Source: Solirubrobacter pauli (lineage in GTDB: Bacteria; Actinomycetota; Thermoleophilia; Solirubrobacterales; Solirubrobacteraceae). Taken from it: 64,000 nt of DNA. Below the pieces are notes generated by a model. That model was given only the letters and a program-made list of their open reading frames with translations, had not been told where the DNA came from and did no database searches. The stretch covers positions 791,426 to 855,425 of the forward strand of contig NZ_RBIL01000001.1 of assembly GCF_003633755.1 (NCBI RefSeq), written 5' to 3'. Position 1 is the first letter of the stretch. Each line of letters opens with the position of its first letter. The translations under genes and the position numbers were made by a program. Below are positions 14,574-24,229 of the stretch, piece after piece.

Positions 14574-16507
14574 GTCAAGAACGACGGAGCCGCTGGACGC
14601 GCACCGCCGCGCTGTTGAGCGTTGGCCTGTGGATGCTCGGCGGCGCGCCGGCGCTCGCCAAGACCACGGTCGGCGCCACGTACGGCCAGGTGGGCGCGCG
14701 TTCGCTGAGCGCGTACACGCTCGTCGACGGCGCGCCGCGCAAGGCCTACGCCGTGCTGGAGACCAAGCGCTTCTCGCGGAGGCGCACCGGCGTCGCCCGC
14801 TCGACAACTCGACGACTCGCACGCAGCGGACGGACGACACTTACGATCGGCGCGCCGCGCGGCACCAAACGCATCACCGCTCGCGTGCGCGTGATCACCC
14901 GGACCAAGCGCAACAACGGCCGGGTCCGAACGCGCACGGTCGGTACGGGTCGATGGACGACGATCGAACTCACACGCACCGGGCGCACGGCGAAGGTCGG
15001 CGCGGTCAAGCCCAAGGACGTTGTGGCCGTCACGGCACCCACGGCAGCAGCACCAGGATCAATCCAGCTCACGGGCGCCTCCTCGCGCGTGAGGCCGGGC
15101 GAGGTGATCGCGCTCGGCATCACGCCCGCCGCGCCCGATGGGCTCTTGGCCCAGGTCACGCAAGTCACCCCCAGTGGCAACGGAACCGTGGCGTCGCTCG
15201 TCCCGGCGCGGCTGTCGGACGTGGTGCCGGCTGGCGCGTTCGACGTGGATATCCCGGTTGAGCAGGTCGCATCCATCAGCGGCAAGACGACGTCGGAAAA
15301 GACGCCGCGAGCCCTGCAGTGCACGTCCTCGCGCTCCGCCACGGCGGCGGCGCTCGCCGAGCTCTCGGCCGGCGTGAAGCTGTCGGCGAAGTGGACGGGC
15401 GGCAGCATGTTCCCGCCCAGGCTGCCGCAGCTGCAGGCCGGTGTGACCGGGACCGTCGAGGCGCGCCTAGAGGGCGAACTCTCGCTCAACGGCGAAGCCA
15501 AGTGCACCCTCGCGCCGCAGACGCTGTTCCCCGCACCGGTCCGGCTGGCCACGTTCACCGTCCAGGTCGGGCCGGTGCCGATCCCGGTCGTCATCGACGG
15601 CCAGGTCACGCTCACCGGCTCCGCGGAAGCCACCGGCTCACTGTCGACCAGCGTCAAGGCCCGGGCGAGCGCCGCTGCCAGCGTCACCTACGACCGCGGC
15701 AAGCTCACCCCCGGCAAGACGTTCGAGCGCTCGTTCACGCATCAGCCGCCCGCGGTCAACGGCACCGGCAGCGCGCAGGTCACGCTGTCTCCGGCGATCG
15801 GTGTGCGCCTCGCTGGCGCGGCCGGCCCCGAGATCGATCTGTCGGGAGGCCTGAAGCTCACCGGCAACCTCGCGGCGCCCGCGGGCCAGCCCTGGTGGAC
15901 GCTGACCGCGCCCGTCAGCCTCGGCGCGAAGTTCAAGTTCGCGCTCTGGGGCATCGAGGTCGACTCGCCGCGCTACGAGCTCTGGGGCGAGGAGTTCCCG
16001 GTCGCCTCCGCCGACCCCGCCACGGGCGCCCCCGGCTCCTCGATCGCCGGCGGGGGACCCGCGCCCGAACCGCTGCCTCCGGGTGTCCGCACGCGCTTGA
16101 CGTGGGACAGCGACACCGACGTGGACCTGCACACCTGGAACCAGACGGGCGACCACGCCTACTTTCGCGACCTTGAAGCGATCCCCGGCGGCTACCTGGA
16201 CCGGGACGTGATTCCCGGCTACGGCCCGGAGACGTTCTTCGAAACCGATCCCGCCAAGGGCAACCAGTTCACGTTCGGCGTGTGCCAGTACTCCGGCAAG
16301 AACGCCAACGTGATCGTCGACGTGCGCGACCCGGACGGTCAGACGCGCCGGTACACCGTGACGCTGCGCGGCCGCAAAGCGGCGGCGCTGTTGACCACAA
16401 GCCCCGTCGGCATCGCGCCGTACATCGACCCCGACGGCGACTGGTGCAACGGGGACGGAGGCGATCCGACACAGCTCGGGCAGGTCACCACCGGGTCGTT
16501 CGGATGA
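14570..16507 (+). CDS. Large secreted beta-rich protein with C-terminal DUF2135/YfaP-like domain
   Basis: The 645-residue product starts at ATG 14570 with GAGGGGAG upstream. Signal peptide about 1-30 (SVGLWMLGGAPALA). A basic, Thr/Arg-rich region (30-150) precedes a long beta-rich section with repeated Val/Thr strands (about 170-480). The C-terminal part (about 515-640) reads LTWDSDTDVDLHTW, then GGYLDRDVIPGYGPE, the signature of YfaP/DUF2135-type domains of extracellular proteins. No catalytic residues are apparent; a structural or adhesion role is inferred. First gene of module D, followed by two M23-type genes. Confidence 0.72.
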   Translation: MSQERRSRWTRTAALLSVGLWMLGGAPALAKTTVGATYGQVGARSLSAYTLVDGAPRKAYAVLETKRFSRRRTGVARSTTRRLARSGRTTLTIGAPRGTKRITARVRVITRTKRNNGRVRTRTVGTGRWTTIELTRTGRTAKVGAVKPKDVVAVTAPTAAAPGSIQLTGASSRVRPGEVIALGITPAAPDGLLAQVTQVTPSGNGTVASLVPARLSDVVPAGAFDVDIPVEQVASISGKTTSEKTPRALQCTSSRSATAAALAELSAGVKLSAKWTGGSMFPPRLPQLQAGVTGTVEARLEGELSLNGEAKCTLAPQTLFPAPVRLATFTVQVGPVPIPVVIDGQVTLTGSAEATGSLSTSVKARASAAASVTYDRGKLTPGKTFERSFTHQPPAVNGTGSAQVTLSPAIGVRLAGAAGPEIDLSGGLKLTGNLAAPAGQPWWTLTAPVSLGAKFKFALWGIEVDSPRYELWGEEFPVASADPATGAPGSSIAGGGPAPEPLPPGVRTRLTWDSDTDVDLHTWNQTGDHAYFRDLEAIPGGYLDRDVIPGYGPETFFETDPAKGNQFTFGVCQYSGKNANVIVDVRDPDGQTRRYTVTLRGRKAAALLTTSPVGIAPYIDPDGDWCNGDGGDPTQLGQVTTGSFG

Positions 16508-16752
16508 GCAGCCACCAACGCACTCGCCGGCTTCGCGCATTGGCCCTCCTGTCGCCTGATCGAACGCCGGCTTTTCGCCTGACACCAGGGCCCGCCGGGT
16601 CCACGTTCGTGCACGGCCGCGGTGGCGCTCCTGCTCGCGCGGGCAGTGTCCAGCCGTCGCGCCAGGCGACAGATCGCGCAGGGGTTTGTTCGGCGTTCCG
16701 GGCGGCCCGGAACGGCGGAGATTTGTCCGTTCGGCCAGTGGTGAGGTACCCA
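16508..16752. other. Intergenic stretch with a GC hairpin
   Basis: No gene. A perfect 8-bp inverted repeat GTTCCGGG-CGG-CCCGGAAC lies at 16695-16713, between two same-strand genes; it could attenuate transcription or bind a regulator, and it lacks a T tract. No copy of the CATCACTTTG promoter module is present here. Confidence 0.4.
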
Positions 16753-18444
16753 GTGATCACCTACGTGCGCTCGATGCGCCGCTCGCAACTGCGGACACTT
16801 GTCCGCGCCGTCGTCGCCTGCCTCGCCGTGGCACTTTGCTGTCTGCCCGCCGAGGCATCCGCAACGCCGGAGCGCGCGACGATCTTGTCTCCGGCTGATG
16901 GCTCGTTGACGAGCTCGCCGCTGGAATCACCGCCGCACCACACGCCGTTCACGGGCGACTGGGCGGTCGACATCGCCGGCGCAGTCGGGCGTCCGGTGTA
17001 TGCGCGCTTTGCCAACGTGTCGGGGTCGCTGGCACTGAACGTGATCGGCCGCTTTGAGCCGTGCGCGTCGCCGAACCAGGGAACGGCCGGAATCGGCCTA
17101 CGCGTGCAAGTGTCCGTCGATGGCGTCGCGCTCGGGGTGGTCAACTACGTCCACCTCGCCAACGCTCGCGGCAACGGGCCCGTCGGCAACGGGGAGCAAT
17201 TGGGCACGATGTCGAGCGGCACACGGACGTCTTGCTGGACCGGCGCGCACGTGCACATGGAGCCCCGCAACGACAGCAAGTACTCGTGCTTTCAGTCGAC
17301 GCCCCTGGGCGCGGGCCTCGGCGGCGGCTCCAAGCTCGGCGTGCTCGGCGGCGAGTACGCCGCGGCCAAGAACCAGCTGTGCCCGCCCGGGGCCGTGGAC
17401 GCCGCGGCCGGCACCAGCCCACGCGGCGCGTACGACGAAGCGAGCTCACCTGGCGCGGGAACCGTTCGCGTGCGGGGCTGGACCTACGACCCGGACGCTC
17501 CCACCAGCACGGGCGCCATCCACGTCTACGTCGGCGGCCCCGCCGGCAGCCCCGGCGCCGAAGGCCACGCGTTCAACGCCGACGCGGTGCGCGCCGATGT
17601 CGCCGCGGCGTTCCCAGGCGTCGGCGATCGCCATGGCCTCGACGTGACCTTCGGAACCGGCAAACGCGGCGCGCAAACCGTCTGTGCGTACGCCATCAAC
17701 ATCGCAGCCGGGGGCGAGAACGTCGGGCTCGGCTGCAAGACCGTCACGATCGATGAGCCCAACCCGTTCGGCAACTTCGAGTCAGCCGACTCCCCTGCCG
17801 GCGGCCAGCTGCACGTCTCCGGCTGGGCGACCGACCGCAACGCCTTCACCCAGCCCTTGACCATGCACGTCTACATCGGCGGGCCAGCGGGAACGCCAGA
17901 CGCCGAGTTCCGCGTGCTCACCGCCGGCCGCGAGCGACGCGACGTCGCCGCCGCCGTCGCCGGCGCGGGCGCCGCCCACGGCTTCGACGACATCCTCACT
18001 ACCGCCCGCCGCGGGTCGCAAGCCGTGTGCGTGTACGCCATCAACGTCGGTCCCGGCGAGAACATCGCCCTCGGCTGCAAGACGGTCACGATCCAGGATC
18101 CACCGCCGCCTACTGCTGACGCCGGCGCAAACGACCCCGCTCCCGCCCCGTCCGCGGCACCGCCCGATCCCACCGCGTCGCCCGTGCCCGCCACGGCGCC
18201 CACCACCGCACCCGGCTCCGCCCGGCGCACCCTCGCGCGGACCGTGCGCCTCGCGCGCGCCAGCTGCTCACGCGCGCGTCTTCGCTTGAGCGGCCAGAAC
18301 GCCTCGATCGCACGCGCCACCCGCCTTCGCCGCGGACGCTGCCGATTGACCATCGTCACGACCGCCCCCGCCGGCACGCGGTACGACCTACTCATCCGGC
18401 GGAGCGGTAACACCGTGCGCCGGGCGTCCGCGATCGGCGTCTAG
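16753..18444 (+). CDS. Secreted M23-like peptidase with two GW-type repeats
   Basis: The product is 563 residues from GTG 16753 (GTGAGG 8 nt upstream; ATG 16774 is an alternative). Signal segment about 13-36. An M23-like domain (about 45-175) retains H62/H63 and D73 (WAVDIAG), H134 (NYVHL) and H166/H168 (GAHVHM). Two about 100-residue repeats follow (about 225-335 and 340-450), each with G-W-x-x-D, H-V-Y-x-G-G-P-A-G and a closing L-G-C-K-T-V-T-I, a module common in actinobacterial cell-wall proteins. A Pro/Thr linker and a basic C-terminal beta domain complete it. Peptidoglycan endopeptidase activity inferred from ligand conservation. Confidence 0.83.
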   Translation: MITYVRSMRRSQLRTLVRAVVACLAVALCCLPAEASATPERATILSPADGSLTSSPLESPPHHTPFTGDWAVDIAGAVGRPVYARFANVSGSLALNVIGRFEPCASPNQGTAGIGLRVQVSVDGVALGVVNYVHLANARGNGPVGNGEQLGTMSSGTRTSCWTGAHVHMEPRNDSKYSCFQSTPLGAGLGGGSKLGVLGGEYAAAKNQLCPPGAVDAAAGTSPRGAYDEASSPGAGTVRVRGWTYDPDAPTSTGAIHVYVGGPAGSPGAEGHAFNADAVRADVAAAFPGVGDRHGLDVTFGTGKRGAQTVCAYAINIAAGGENVGLGCKTVTIDEPNPFGNFESADSPAGGQLHVSGWATDRNAFTQPLTMHVYIGGPAGTPDAEFRVLTAGRERRDVAAAVAGAGAAHGFDDILTTARRGSQAVCVYAINVGPGENIALGCKTVTIQDPPPPTADAGANDPAPAPSAAPPDPTASPVPATAPTTAPGSARRTLARTVRLARASCSRARLRLSGQNASIARATRLRRGRCRLTIVTTAPAGTRYDLLIRRSGNTVRRASAIGV

Positions 18445-18486
18445 CGAACCAGCACACCAACCGATGCGCACTCACGGAGGACGCAG

Positions 18487-20886
18487 ATGAGCAACCGGCG
18501 GCGGTCGCTGCAAATCGCGCTGGCCATGACCGTTGCCTTCGCGGTCGGATTCTGCGGGCAGGCGCCCGCCGCGTGGGGCGCGACGAAGTTGCCGTACCCC
18601 ACGAACGGATGGGTGAACCCCGTTACGCCCGCGGCGTTCGAGGACTGGGGATTCGCCAGCTGTAGCCCTCCCTACAACGGCAACCAGGCGCACCTGGGCG
18701 CCGACTCACAAGGAACCACCGCCGGGCAAACCGTGATTGCCATGGCCAGCGGAACCGTCGTCCGCGTCGTGGTGTCGAACTGGGGCCCGGGCGGGGCAAT
18801 AGGCATCGAGCACGTCACCGCCGACGGGACACGCTTTGTCGCTCTGTACGGGCATATCGACGTCACCATGCAGCCAGGCCAAGCCGTCGCTGCAGGACAA
18901 GCGATCGGGACGCTTCACGACCAGCGCGCCAACAGCCATCTGCATCTCGGTCTACGTCCACTCGGCCCGGGTGAGACGGGCAGCGCGATCACCCTCTGGG
19001 GATCGTCGACGTGCATCAACGGAACGGCACGATCCTACGGATTCGTCAATCCGATTCCATGGCTCGCGACTCATCCTCCAGCAACGCCTCCCGACCGAGA
19101 GCCCGATGCCGACGGGGACGGGACGCCGGATGTGCGAGATGCATGTCCGTCCGAGGTCGGGCCAAGGCTCACCAGCGGGTGTCCAGACGACGACGGCGAC
19201 GGCGTCACGGACCGCGCGGACATCTGCTCCACGATCGCGGGATCGTCGACGCTGTCGGGCTGTCCCGAAGAGCTCATCGGCGGCCAGCCACGGTCTCGAG
19301 TGGACTTCGACGGCGACGGCAGAGCGGACTTTTGCCGGCTCACCGGCGGTCAGAACAACCAGAGCAGCTACGCCCAATGCACCCTCAGCACCGGCAGCGG
19401 CTTCGGCGCCACCATCACCAGCGCCCTGACGGACTGGGGATACGACTCCGGTCGAGCCTGGGTGGACTTCAACGGGGACGGCAAAGCGGACTTTTGCCGG
19501 CTCACCGGCGGTCAGAACAACCAGAGCAGCTACGCCCAATGCACCCTCAGCACCGGCAACGGCTTCGGCGCCACCATCACCAGCGCCCTGACCGACTGGG
19601 GATACGACTCCGGTCGAGCCTGGGTGGACTTCAACGGGGACGGCAAAGCGGACTTTTGCCGGCTCACCGGCGGTCAGAACAACCAGAGCAGCTACGCCCA
19701 ATGCACCCTCAGCACCGGCAACGCCTTCGGCGCCACCATCACCAGCGCCCTCATCGACTGGGGCCTCGACGCCGGACGCGCCTGGACCGACTTTGACGGC
19801 GACGGCAAAGCGGACTTCTGCCGCCTCACCGGGGGCCAGAACAACCAGAGCAGCTACGCCCAATGCACCCTCAGCACCGGGACCTCGTTCGGTCCCACAA
19901 CCACCAGCGCAGTCCTCGACTGGGGGCGCAACCTCGGCCGCGCCTGGGCAGACCTCAACGGCGACGGCAAAGCAGACTTCTGCCGGCTCACCGGCGCCCA
20001 GAACAACCAGAGCAGCTACGCCCAATGCACCCTCAGCACCGGCAACGCCTTCGGCGCCACCATCACCAGCGCCCTCATCGACTGGGGCCTCGACGCCGGA
20101 CGCGCCTGGACCGACTTTGACGGCGACGGCAAAGCGGACTTCTGCCGCCTCACCGGCGCCCAGAACAACCAGAGCAGCTACGCCCAATGCACCCTCAGCA
20201 CCGGCACCGCCTTCGGTCCCACAACCACCAGCGCAGTCCTCGACTGGGGGCGCAACCTCGGCCGCGCCTGGGCAGACCTCAACGGCGACGGCAAAGCAGA
20301 CTTCTGCCGACTCACCGGCGCCCAGAACAACCAGAACAGCTACGCCCAATGCACCCTCAGCACCGGCAGCGCCTTCGGCGCCACCATCACCAGCGCCCTC
20401 ATCGACTGGGGCCTAGACGCCGGACGCGCCTGGCCGGGAACCGGCAACGCGGTCGCGACCACGTGCCCGCAGCCGTCGACCGGCCGACCGCCCACCTGTG
20501 ACCCGCAGTCAGTTTCATGCTCGCCCAGTCAGATCGGCGCGCCGCCAAACTGTCAGCCGCCGGCCGAAGCTTCCTGCGGTGCAGGGATCTCCCCGACTCC
20601 GCCCGACTGCGTGGCTGGCGCTGCCGCACCGCCCGTACCCAGTGGAATGGCAGCGACCAGCAGATCGCGAAATCAGCACGTGACCGTAAGGCTCGCGCAG
20701 GGTTGCGCGAAGCGCTACCTCCGCGTCTCAGGAACGGGAGTCTCGATTCTCGCCATCAAACGCATGCGCAACGCGCGATGCCGGATCACGCTCCGCATAC
20801 AGGCCTCCGCGCGCGGCCTGCGAGCCATCTCGGTGAAGCTGCCGCACCAGACCCGCCGGACCGTCAAGAAGGTTCGCGTCGCTTGA
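18487..20886 (+). CDS. Secreted M23 peptidase with thrombospondin-3 and seven VCBS-like repeats
   Basis: The 799-residue product has ATG 18487 behind ACGGAGGA. Signal peptide 1-31. The M23 domain (about 40-195) has H69 and D73 (AHLGAD), H123 (LYGHID) and H151/H153 (NSHLHLG). Calcium-type thrombospondin-3 motifs (DADGDGTPD, DDDGDGVTD) cover about 206-255. Seven 54-residue repeats beginning DFDGDGKADFCRL, each with a DxDGDG-type calcium loop, span about 272-649 and probably form a beta-propeller. A Cys/Pro linker and a basic C-terminal domain follow. Calcium-stabilised extracellular hydrolase inferred. The DNA repeat array is listed separately. Confidence 0.87.
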   Translation: MSNRRRSLQIALAMTVAFAVGFCGQAPAAWGATKLPYPTNGWVNPVTPAAFEDWGFASCSPPYNGNQAHLGADSQGTTAGQTVIAMASGTVVRVVVSNWGPGGAIGIEHVTADGTRFVALYGHIDVTMQPGQAVAAGQAIGTLHDQRANSHLHLGLRPLGPGETGSAITLWGSSTCINGTARSYGFVNPIPWLATHPPATPPDREPDADGDGTPDVRDACPSEVGPRLTSGCPDDDGDGVTDRADICSTIAGSSTLSGCPEELIGGQPRSRVDFDGDGRADFCRLTGGQNNQSSYAQCTLSTGSGFGATITSALTDWGYDSGRAWVDFNGDGKADFCRLTGGQNNQSSYAQCTLSTGNGFGATITSALTDWGYDSGRAWVDFNGDGKADFCRLTGGQNNQSSYAQCTLSTGNAFGATITSALIDWGLDAGRAWTDFDGDGKADFCRLTGGQNNQSSYAQCTLSTGTSFGPTTTSAVLDWGRNLGRAWADLNGDGKADFCRLTGAQNNQSSYAQCTLSTGNAFGATITSALIDWGLDAGRAWTDFDGDGKADFCRLTGAQNNQSSYAQCTLSTGTAFGPTTTSAVLDWGRNLGRAWADLNGDGKADFCRLTGAQNNQNSYAQCTLSTGSAFGATITSALIDWGLDAGRAWPGTGNAVATTCPQPSTGRPPTCDPQSVSCSPSQIGAPPNCQPPAEASCGAGISPTPPDCVAGAAAPPVPSGMAATSRSRNQHVTVRLAQGCAKRYLRVSGTGVSILAIKRMRNARCRITLRIQASARGLRAISVKLPHQTRRTVKKVRVA
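19300..20433 (+). repeat. Seven tandem 162-bp coding repeats
   Basis: Units begin at 19300, 19462, 19624, 19786, 19948, 20110 and 20272 with no length variation. Units 1-3 are near-identical; units 4-7 alternate in two types (starting with Asp-Phe-Asp and Asp-Leu-Asn), so a 324-bp pair was itself duplicated. High DNA identity implies recent expansion or gene conversion; copy number may vary between strains. Confidence 0.92.
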
Positions 20887-21583
20887 TAAGTGCTCCCGGC
20901 GCGTCGGCGCGCTTCATTGCGGCTTCCCCTGTAGCACCGCTGAAAGAGGCGCTACCTGCCCCGCCGTCGCCTCACGGTGGTCTCGCCCCGCCCACACGAT
21001 GGCACGAGCTTGGCGACCTTATCGGCGAGCGTGACTCTCAAACGAACGGGATCACCGCCGGAGATCGTCGAAGCGCCGGGGCAGACGTGGCGGCCGTCGC
21101 TCGCACCAGCGAAGTGCCCAACGGTGAAGTCGCTCAGTGGACTCTCGATATCGCGGAAACGGTCACCTCCGCTCGCCCCTCGTGTGTCGCGGTGCTCACG
21201 AAAAGGGCGCAGGGATCGGTCCCAAAGGTCGAGCCAGAGTCCACTTCGAGGACGGCCCGCCCGTGGCCTTGACGATACATTCATACACGACAGGTCGTCG
21301 TTGCTGGTTGACGCCAAGCACTTATATGGACGACTAGCGCCAGGCGAGCATGCAGCCGAATCAGCGACGCGGCGCTGGGCAGCAACGAAGGCCGTCCTCG
21401 AGTCAAGCGGCGACCTGCCCGCTGACGCCGGGCCGACGTTTGTGCCGATGAGCGAGTTCGTGCACTCCTGGGTCAAGACCCTCCAGCGCCATGCGGCGGT
21501 CGGCCATGCCGGTGGCCGGCAGACTTTCGCGCCGAGGTGCCATGGGCTGCCCGCGCCGCTCGCCGGTTGACCGACGAATCGTT
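20887..21583. other. Region without a convincing gene
   Basis: Open frames exist on both strands but none has a ribosome site, family resemblance or consistent composition. A minus-strand frame near 20955-21200 ends in a plausible short domain (PVRLRVTLADKVAKLV) but lacks a believable start, so it may be gene debris. GC content drops by eye compared with the flanks. Confidence 0.35.
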
Positions 21584-22186
21584 CTATCTCGCGCCCGCCA
21601 TCGCCGCCGTTACCGCGGTGTGAAACTCGTCGAGCTTGCCGCGGACGGAGTGCCTCCACTCCTCGTCAGCCGCGGAAACATCGTCGGCAAGGAACGCAGC
21701 CGCGGGCGAATCATGGTGCAGCGTCAAGCGTCTACCCGCGCGTTCGATGCGATCGATCTCGTTGAGCGGCCACGCGCAACAGAACGCGCGCGGGTACAAG
21801 TCGACCAACCCGAACCCCGTGATGACCTTGCTTTGCGATTCGCACGCTCCAGGACCACCGAATCCGATGTACAGAGTCGTGTCGCTGAGGAGCAGGTTCG
21901 CAACCCCCGAAGCGACAATTGTGGGCTGCGCCTCCGGGTCCTCGGGTATTTGAGCCACTACCTGGCACGCGTTAGCAACGCCGGCCACCCAACGTCCAAG
22001 TATCACCTCCCCGTCCCGTGCGACCTGCGGGCCGGCAGATACGCTGAACACTATCCCGCGTGCCTCGTCGCGCTCGACGGGATCGTCACACTCGAATACG
22101 CGGCCTGGAGGGAAGACAGTGCTGGCGTTCCACCCGGAAGGCCGGTTCGGTGTCGGCCCGCTGGATTTCCGGCTGAAGAATCCCAC
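21584..22186 (-). CDS. Hypothetical protein with bacterial PH-like domain
   Basis: The product is 200 residues from GTG 22186 with AGGGAG upstream, reading VGFFSRK. The central and C-terminal part has LLLSDTTLYIGFGG, then AWPLNEIDRIERAG and LTLHHDS, the strand-helix pattern of bacterial PH-like domains (Y-x-x-x-x then W-P-L-x-x-I). No transmembrane segment. The family is not certain and no partner genes are adjacent; a scaffold or membrane-associated role is the usual guess for such domains. Confidence 0.62.
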   Translation of the reverse strand: MGFFSRKSSGPTPNRPSGWNASTVFPPGRVFECDDPVERDEARGIVFSVSAGPQVARDGEVILGRWVAGVANACQVVAQIPEDPEAQPTIVASGVANLLLSDTTLYIGFGGPGACESQSKVITGFGLVDLYPRAFCCAWPLNEIDRIERAGRRLTLHHDSPAAAFLADDVSAADEEWRHSVRGKLDEFHTAVTAAMAGAR

Positions 22187-23002
22187 GTTGTCTCCCTGTC
22201 ATCGATCGGTTTGCGGGCCGCCGAAGCCGCTGGCGGCGTCGTCAACGCGCTAACGTGCCACAAGCGCCTTAGCTCTCACTGTGGCATTAACGTCGCTCGT
22301 TTGCGCTGCTGAAGGTGCCGCGTGGAAGCAGAATGTCGGAGTGACAGCCGTTCGGGTTTCTTGCGGGTCGTCTTCATCGTCGGTCATGCCAGGGTCGCCG
22401 AAGCCCGGTGGGTCCCGGCGGTGATCTCGACGCCGCGAAGCTGAGCACACAACGGCCGTCGAGGAGGGCTTCCGCGATGGCATCGCGGGACCGTACCAGC
22501 GCATCACACAAGTGTCGACCGCTGTTTGCCTCAGCGATGGCGATGGGCGACATGGCGGGCTCGCGCTCGAGGTTGGTGTGCTGGAGCTGCTCCTCGACGC
22601 TTTGTCATCGACCGAAGTGGGCCATCCGCCGAAACGAGCGCGATCGCGTTGCGTCACTGGCGGCAGGCGCCCTCGCCACCCCCGGAGCTTGGTACTACGC
22701 GCGCCCAAGTCGTCGTCGCCGCTGGCCCGACGTGCTTGCGAGCGTGAAGGCTCGGTGTTCATACGTCGTGAGCGGTAGGTACCGACGCTTGGCAACCCCC
22801 GAGCTATCTAGAGCCTCGGCTGGATGCGCGCCGCGGGTGAGAAGGGGGTCAGCTCACCGCCCGCGCTGACAAGACAGGCCCCTCGTCGAAAACGGACGAG
22901 ATCGTCGAAAATGACAGCGTTGCGTGACGGAACTTGGTGTCCGCACAAGACAAGGACGGACACTGAGATGGACTTAGCTGATCCGAGACAGCAGTTCGCG
23001 GT
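22187..23002. other. Region without a convincing gene
   Basis: About 815 bases with frames on both strands that read as low-complexity Ser/Arg/Pro sequence. No tRNA, inverted repeats of insertion-sequence type or promoter-module copy were found. Confidence 0.35.
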
Positions 23003-24229
23003 TTACGGCTTCGCCTTCTTGCGCCTCACCGCACGCGGCAACGGCTCGGTGAGGTCGTAGCGCAGGATGCCGGAGGCAACAATTGCCCGGACGTCAGGCT
23101 TGATGAGCGCCAGCAGCGCGGCTGGCGCGTCCGGCGACGCGAGCACCGGTTCAAGCTCGTGTTGTGAGTACCAACTCGCCCCATCCTCGTTCGCCGTGAA
23201 GCCTCCGTCGAGCAGCTCGTTTATCTGAGATCGGAACTTCGAGCTGCCCTCGTCAAGAGCCGCGTCGGCATCGCGCGGGGCCACCGTGACGCCGACCAAC
23301 GGTTGGCGATCCTCCATCCAACACTCCACGATCACGACCGCCTTGTTGTACTCGGCCGGTACGCTCAGCCCGAACTTCACCTCGTACACCGTCGCCTGCA
23401 CGATGCTGGAGGCCTTCAATTGACCAGCTAGCTCGTTCTCGGAGCGCCCTGTGCGATAACGCCTGAGCTCGGTGCGCAGCGTCGCCAGTGTCTCGCCGTG
23501 GACTTGCTCCAACAGCCAGCGCAGCGCCACCCGCCCGTCGCTGTACTTCGCCCATCCACGCACCGCGTCGGCGTCAATAGTCGTCATCCCCAGGTCCCCC
23601 TGTTCGTCAAGCACTTCGAGCAGGCGCTGCCACTGTCCGGCGACTCCGGCGTCCTGCGGCGACAAGCCGCGGAGACGAGGCAGCAGCCTTGCCCATCGGA
23701 TAGAGCCCAGCCATTCCTCTTCCGTCGGCTCAAGCTCACCGCGAGCAGGCACGTCACGCGTAACTGCCACCAGGCCGCCGCGCCCGCCACGTTTACGCAC
23801 CTCGCGCAACGCACGGTGGTAGCGAGCCAGCTGTTCGGGCCCGTAACCGGCGTAGAGCTTATTCTCAACAAGCAGCGTGAACTGGCTCTGTTCCCCGGGC
23901 TCCTCGAAGATCAGGTCGATGCGTCCGAGACGGTTGCCGTCCTCGTCGGACAGACGTCGCTCCCGGTCAACCTCCAAGGCGTCGGGTATCGGCTTCAGTC
24001 GCTCCTGGGCCGCTGCGGTGTAGGCACAGTCGTCGGCCACTTGGTCGAGAACCGCGCGCGCGAAGCCGGTGGCAAAGCGCGCATCGGCGGCGCCGATTGC
24101 GGCGATGACATTCGTCAGCTGCACCTCATCGCCGGGCCGGCGCAATCCCACGACCAAGGCGTGGGCGACCGACCGCTCGACCGACCCGCCGGCTGGCATC
24201 CTGGCGGGTGCGACTTCGGACTCCTCCAT
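23003..24229 (-). CDS. PD-(D/E)XK nuclease superfamily protein
   Basis: The 408-residue product carries a PD-(D/E)XK core at about 100-140: D105 (RIDLIFEE), E122-x-K124 (LLVENKLYAG) and Q133 with Y137 (EQLARYHRAL), the layout of the PF14281-type group. The C-terminal half is alpha/beta with no recognised domain and a Lys/Arg-rich end. Such proteins are frequent in genomic islands, and some act in phage defence or DNA repair, but this one is solitary. ATG 24229 lacks a strong ribosome site, so the start is uncertain by a few residues. Confidence 0.8.
   Translation of the reverse strand: MEESEVAPARMPAGGSVERSVAHALVVGLRRPGDEVQLTNVIAAIGAADARFATGFARAVLDQVADDCAYTAAAQERLKPIPDALEVDRERRLSDEDGNRLGRIDLIFEEPGEQSQFTLLVENKLYAGYGPEQLARYHRALREVRKRGGRGGLVAVTRDVPARGELEPTEEEWLGSIRWARLLPRLRGLSPQDAGVAGQWQRLLEVLDEQGDLGMTTIDADAVRGWAKYSDGRVALRWLLEQVHGETLATLRTELRRYRTGRSENELAGQLKASSIVQATVYEVKFGLSVPAEYNKAVVIVECWMEDRQPLVGVTVAPRDADAALDEGSSKFRSQINELLDGGFTANEDGASWYSQHELEPVLASPDAPAALLALIKPDVRAIVASGILRYDLTEPLPRAVRRKKAKP

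Noticed and set aside
16695-16713. GTTCCGGG-CGG-CCCGGAAC hairpin as an operator
   Set aside because: Only one copy in the window and it could equally be a weak terminator; recorded under the intergenic entry.
19300-20433. Regular repeats that could suggest a CRISPR array
   Set aside because: They are 162-bp in-frame coding repeats without spacers; no cas genes.
20952-21659. A 235-codon minus-strand ORF
   Set aside because: Only its last about 60 residues look protein-like; start unsupported and composition odd, so treated as possible debris.
22250-22795. A 181-codon minus-strand ORF
   Set aside because: Ser/Arg/Pro-rich low-complexity translation, no ribosome site and no family resemblance; likely a chance frame in GC-rich DNA.
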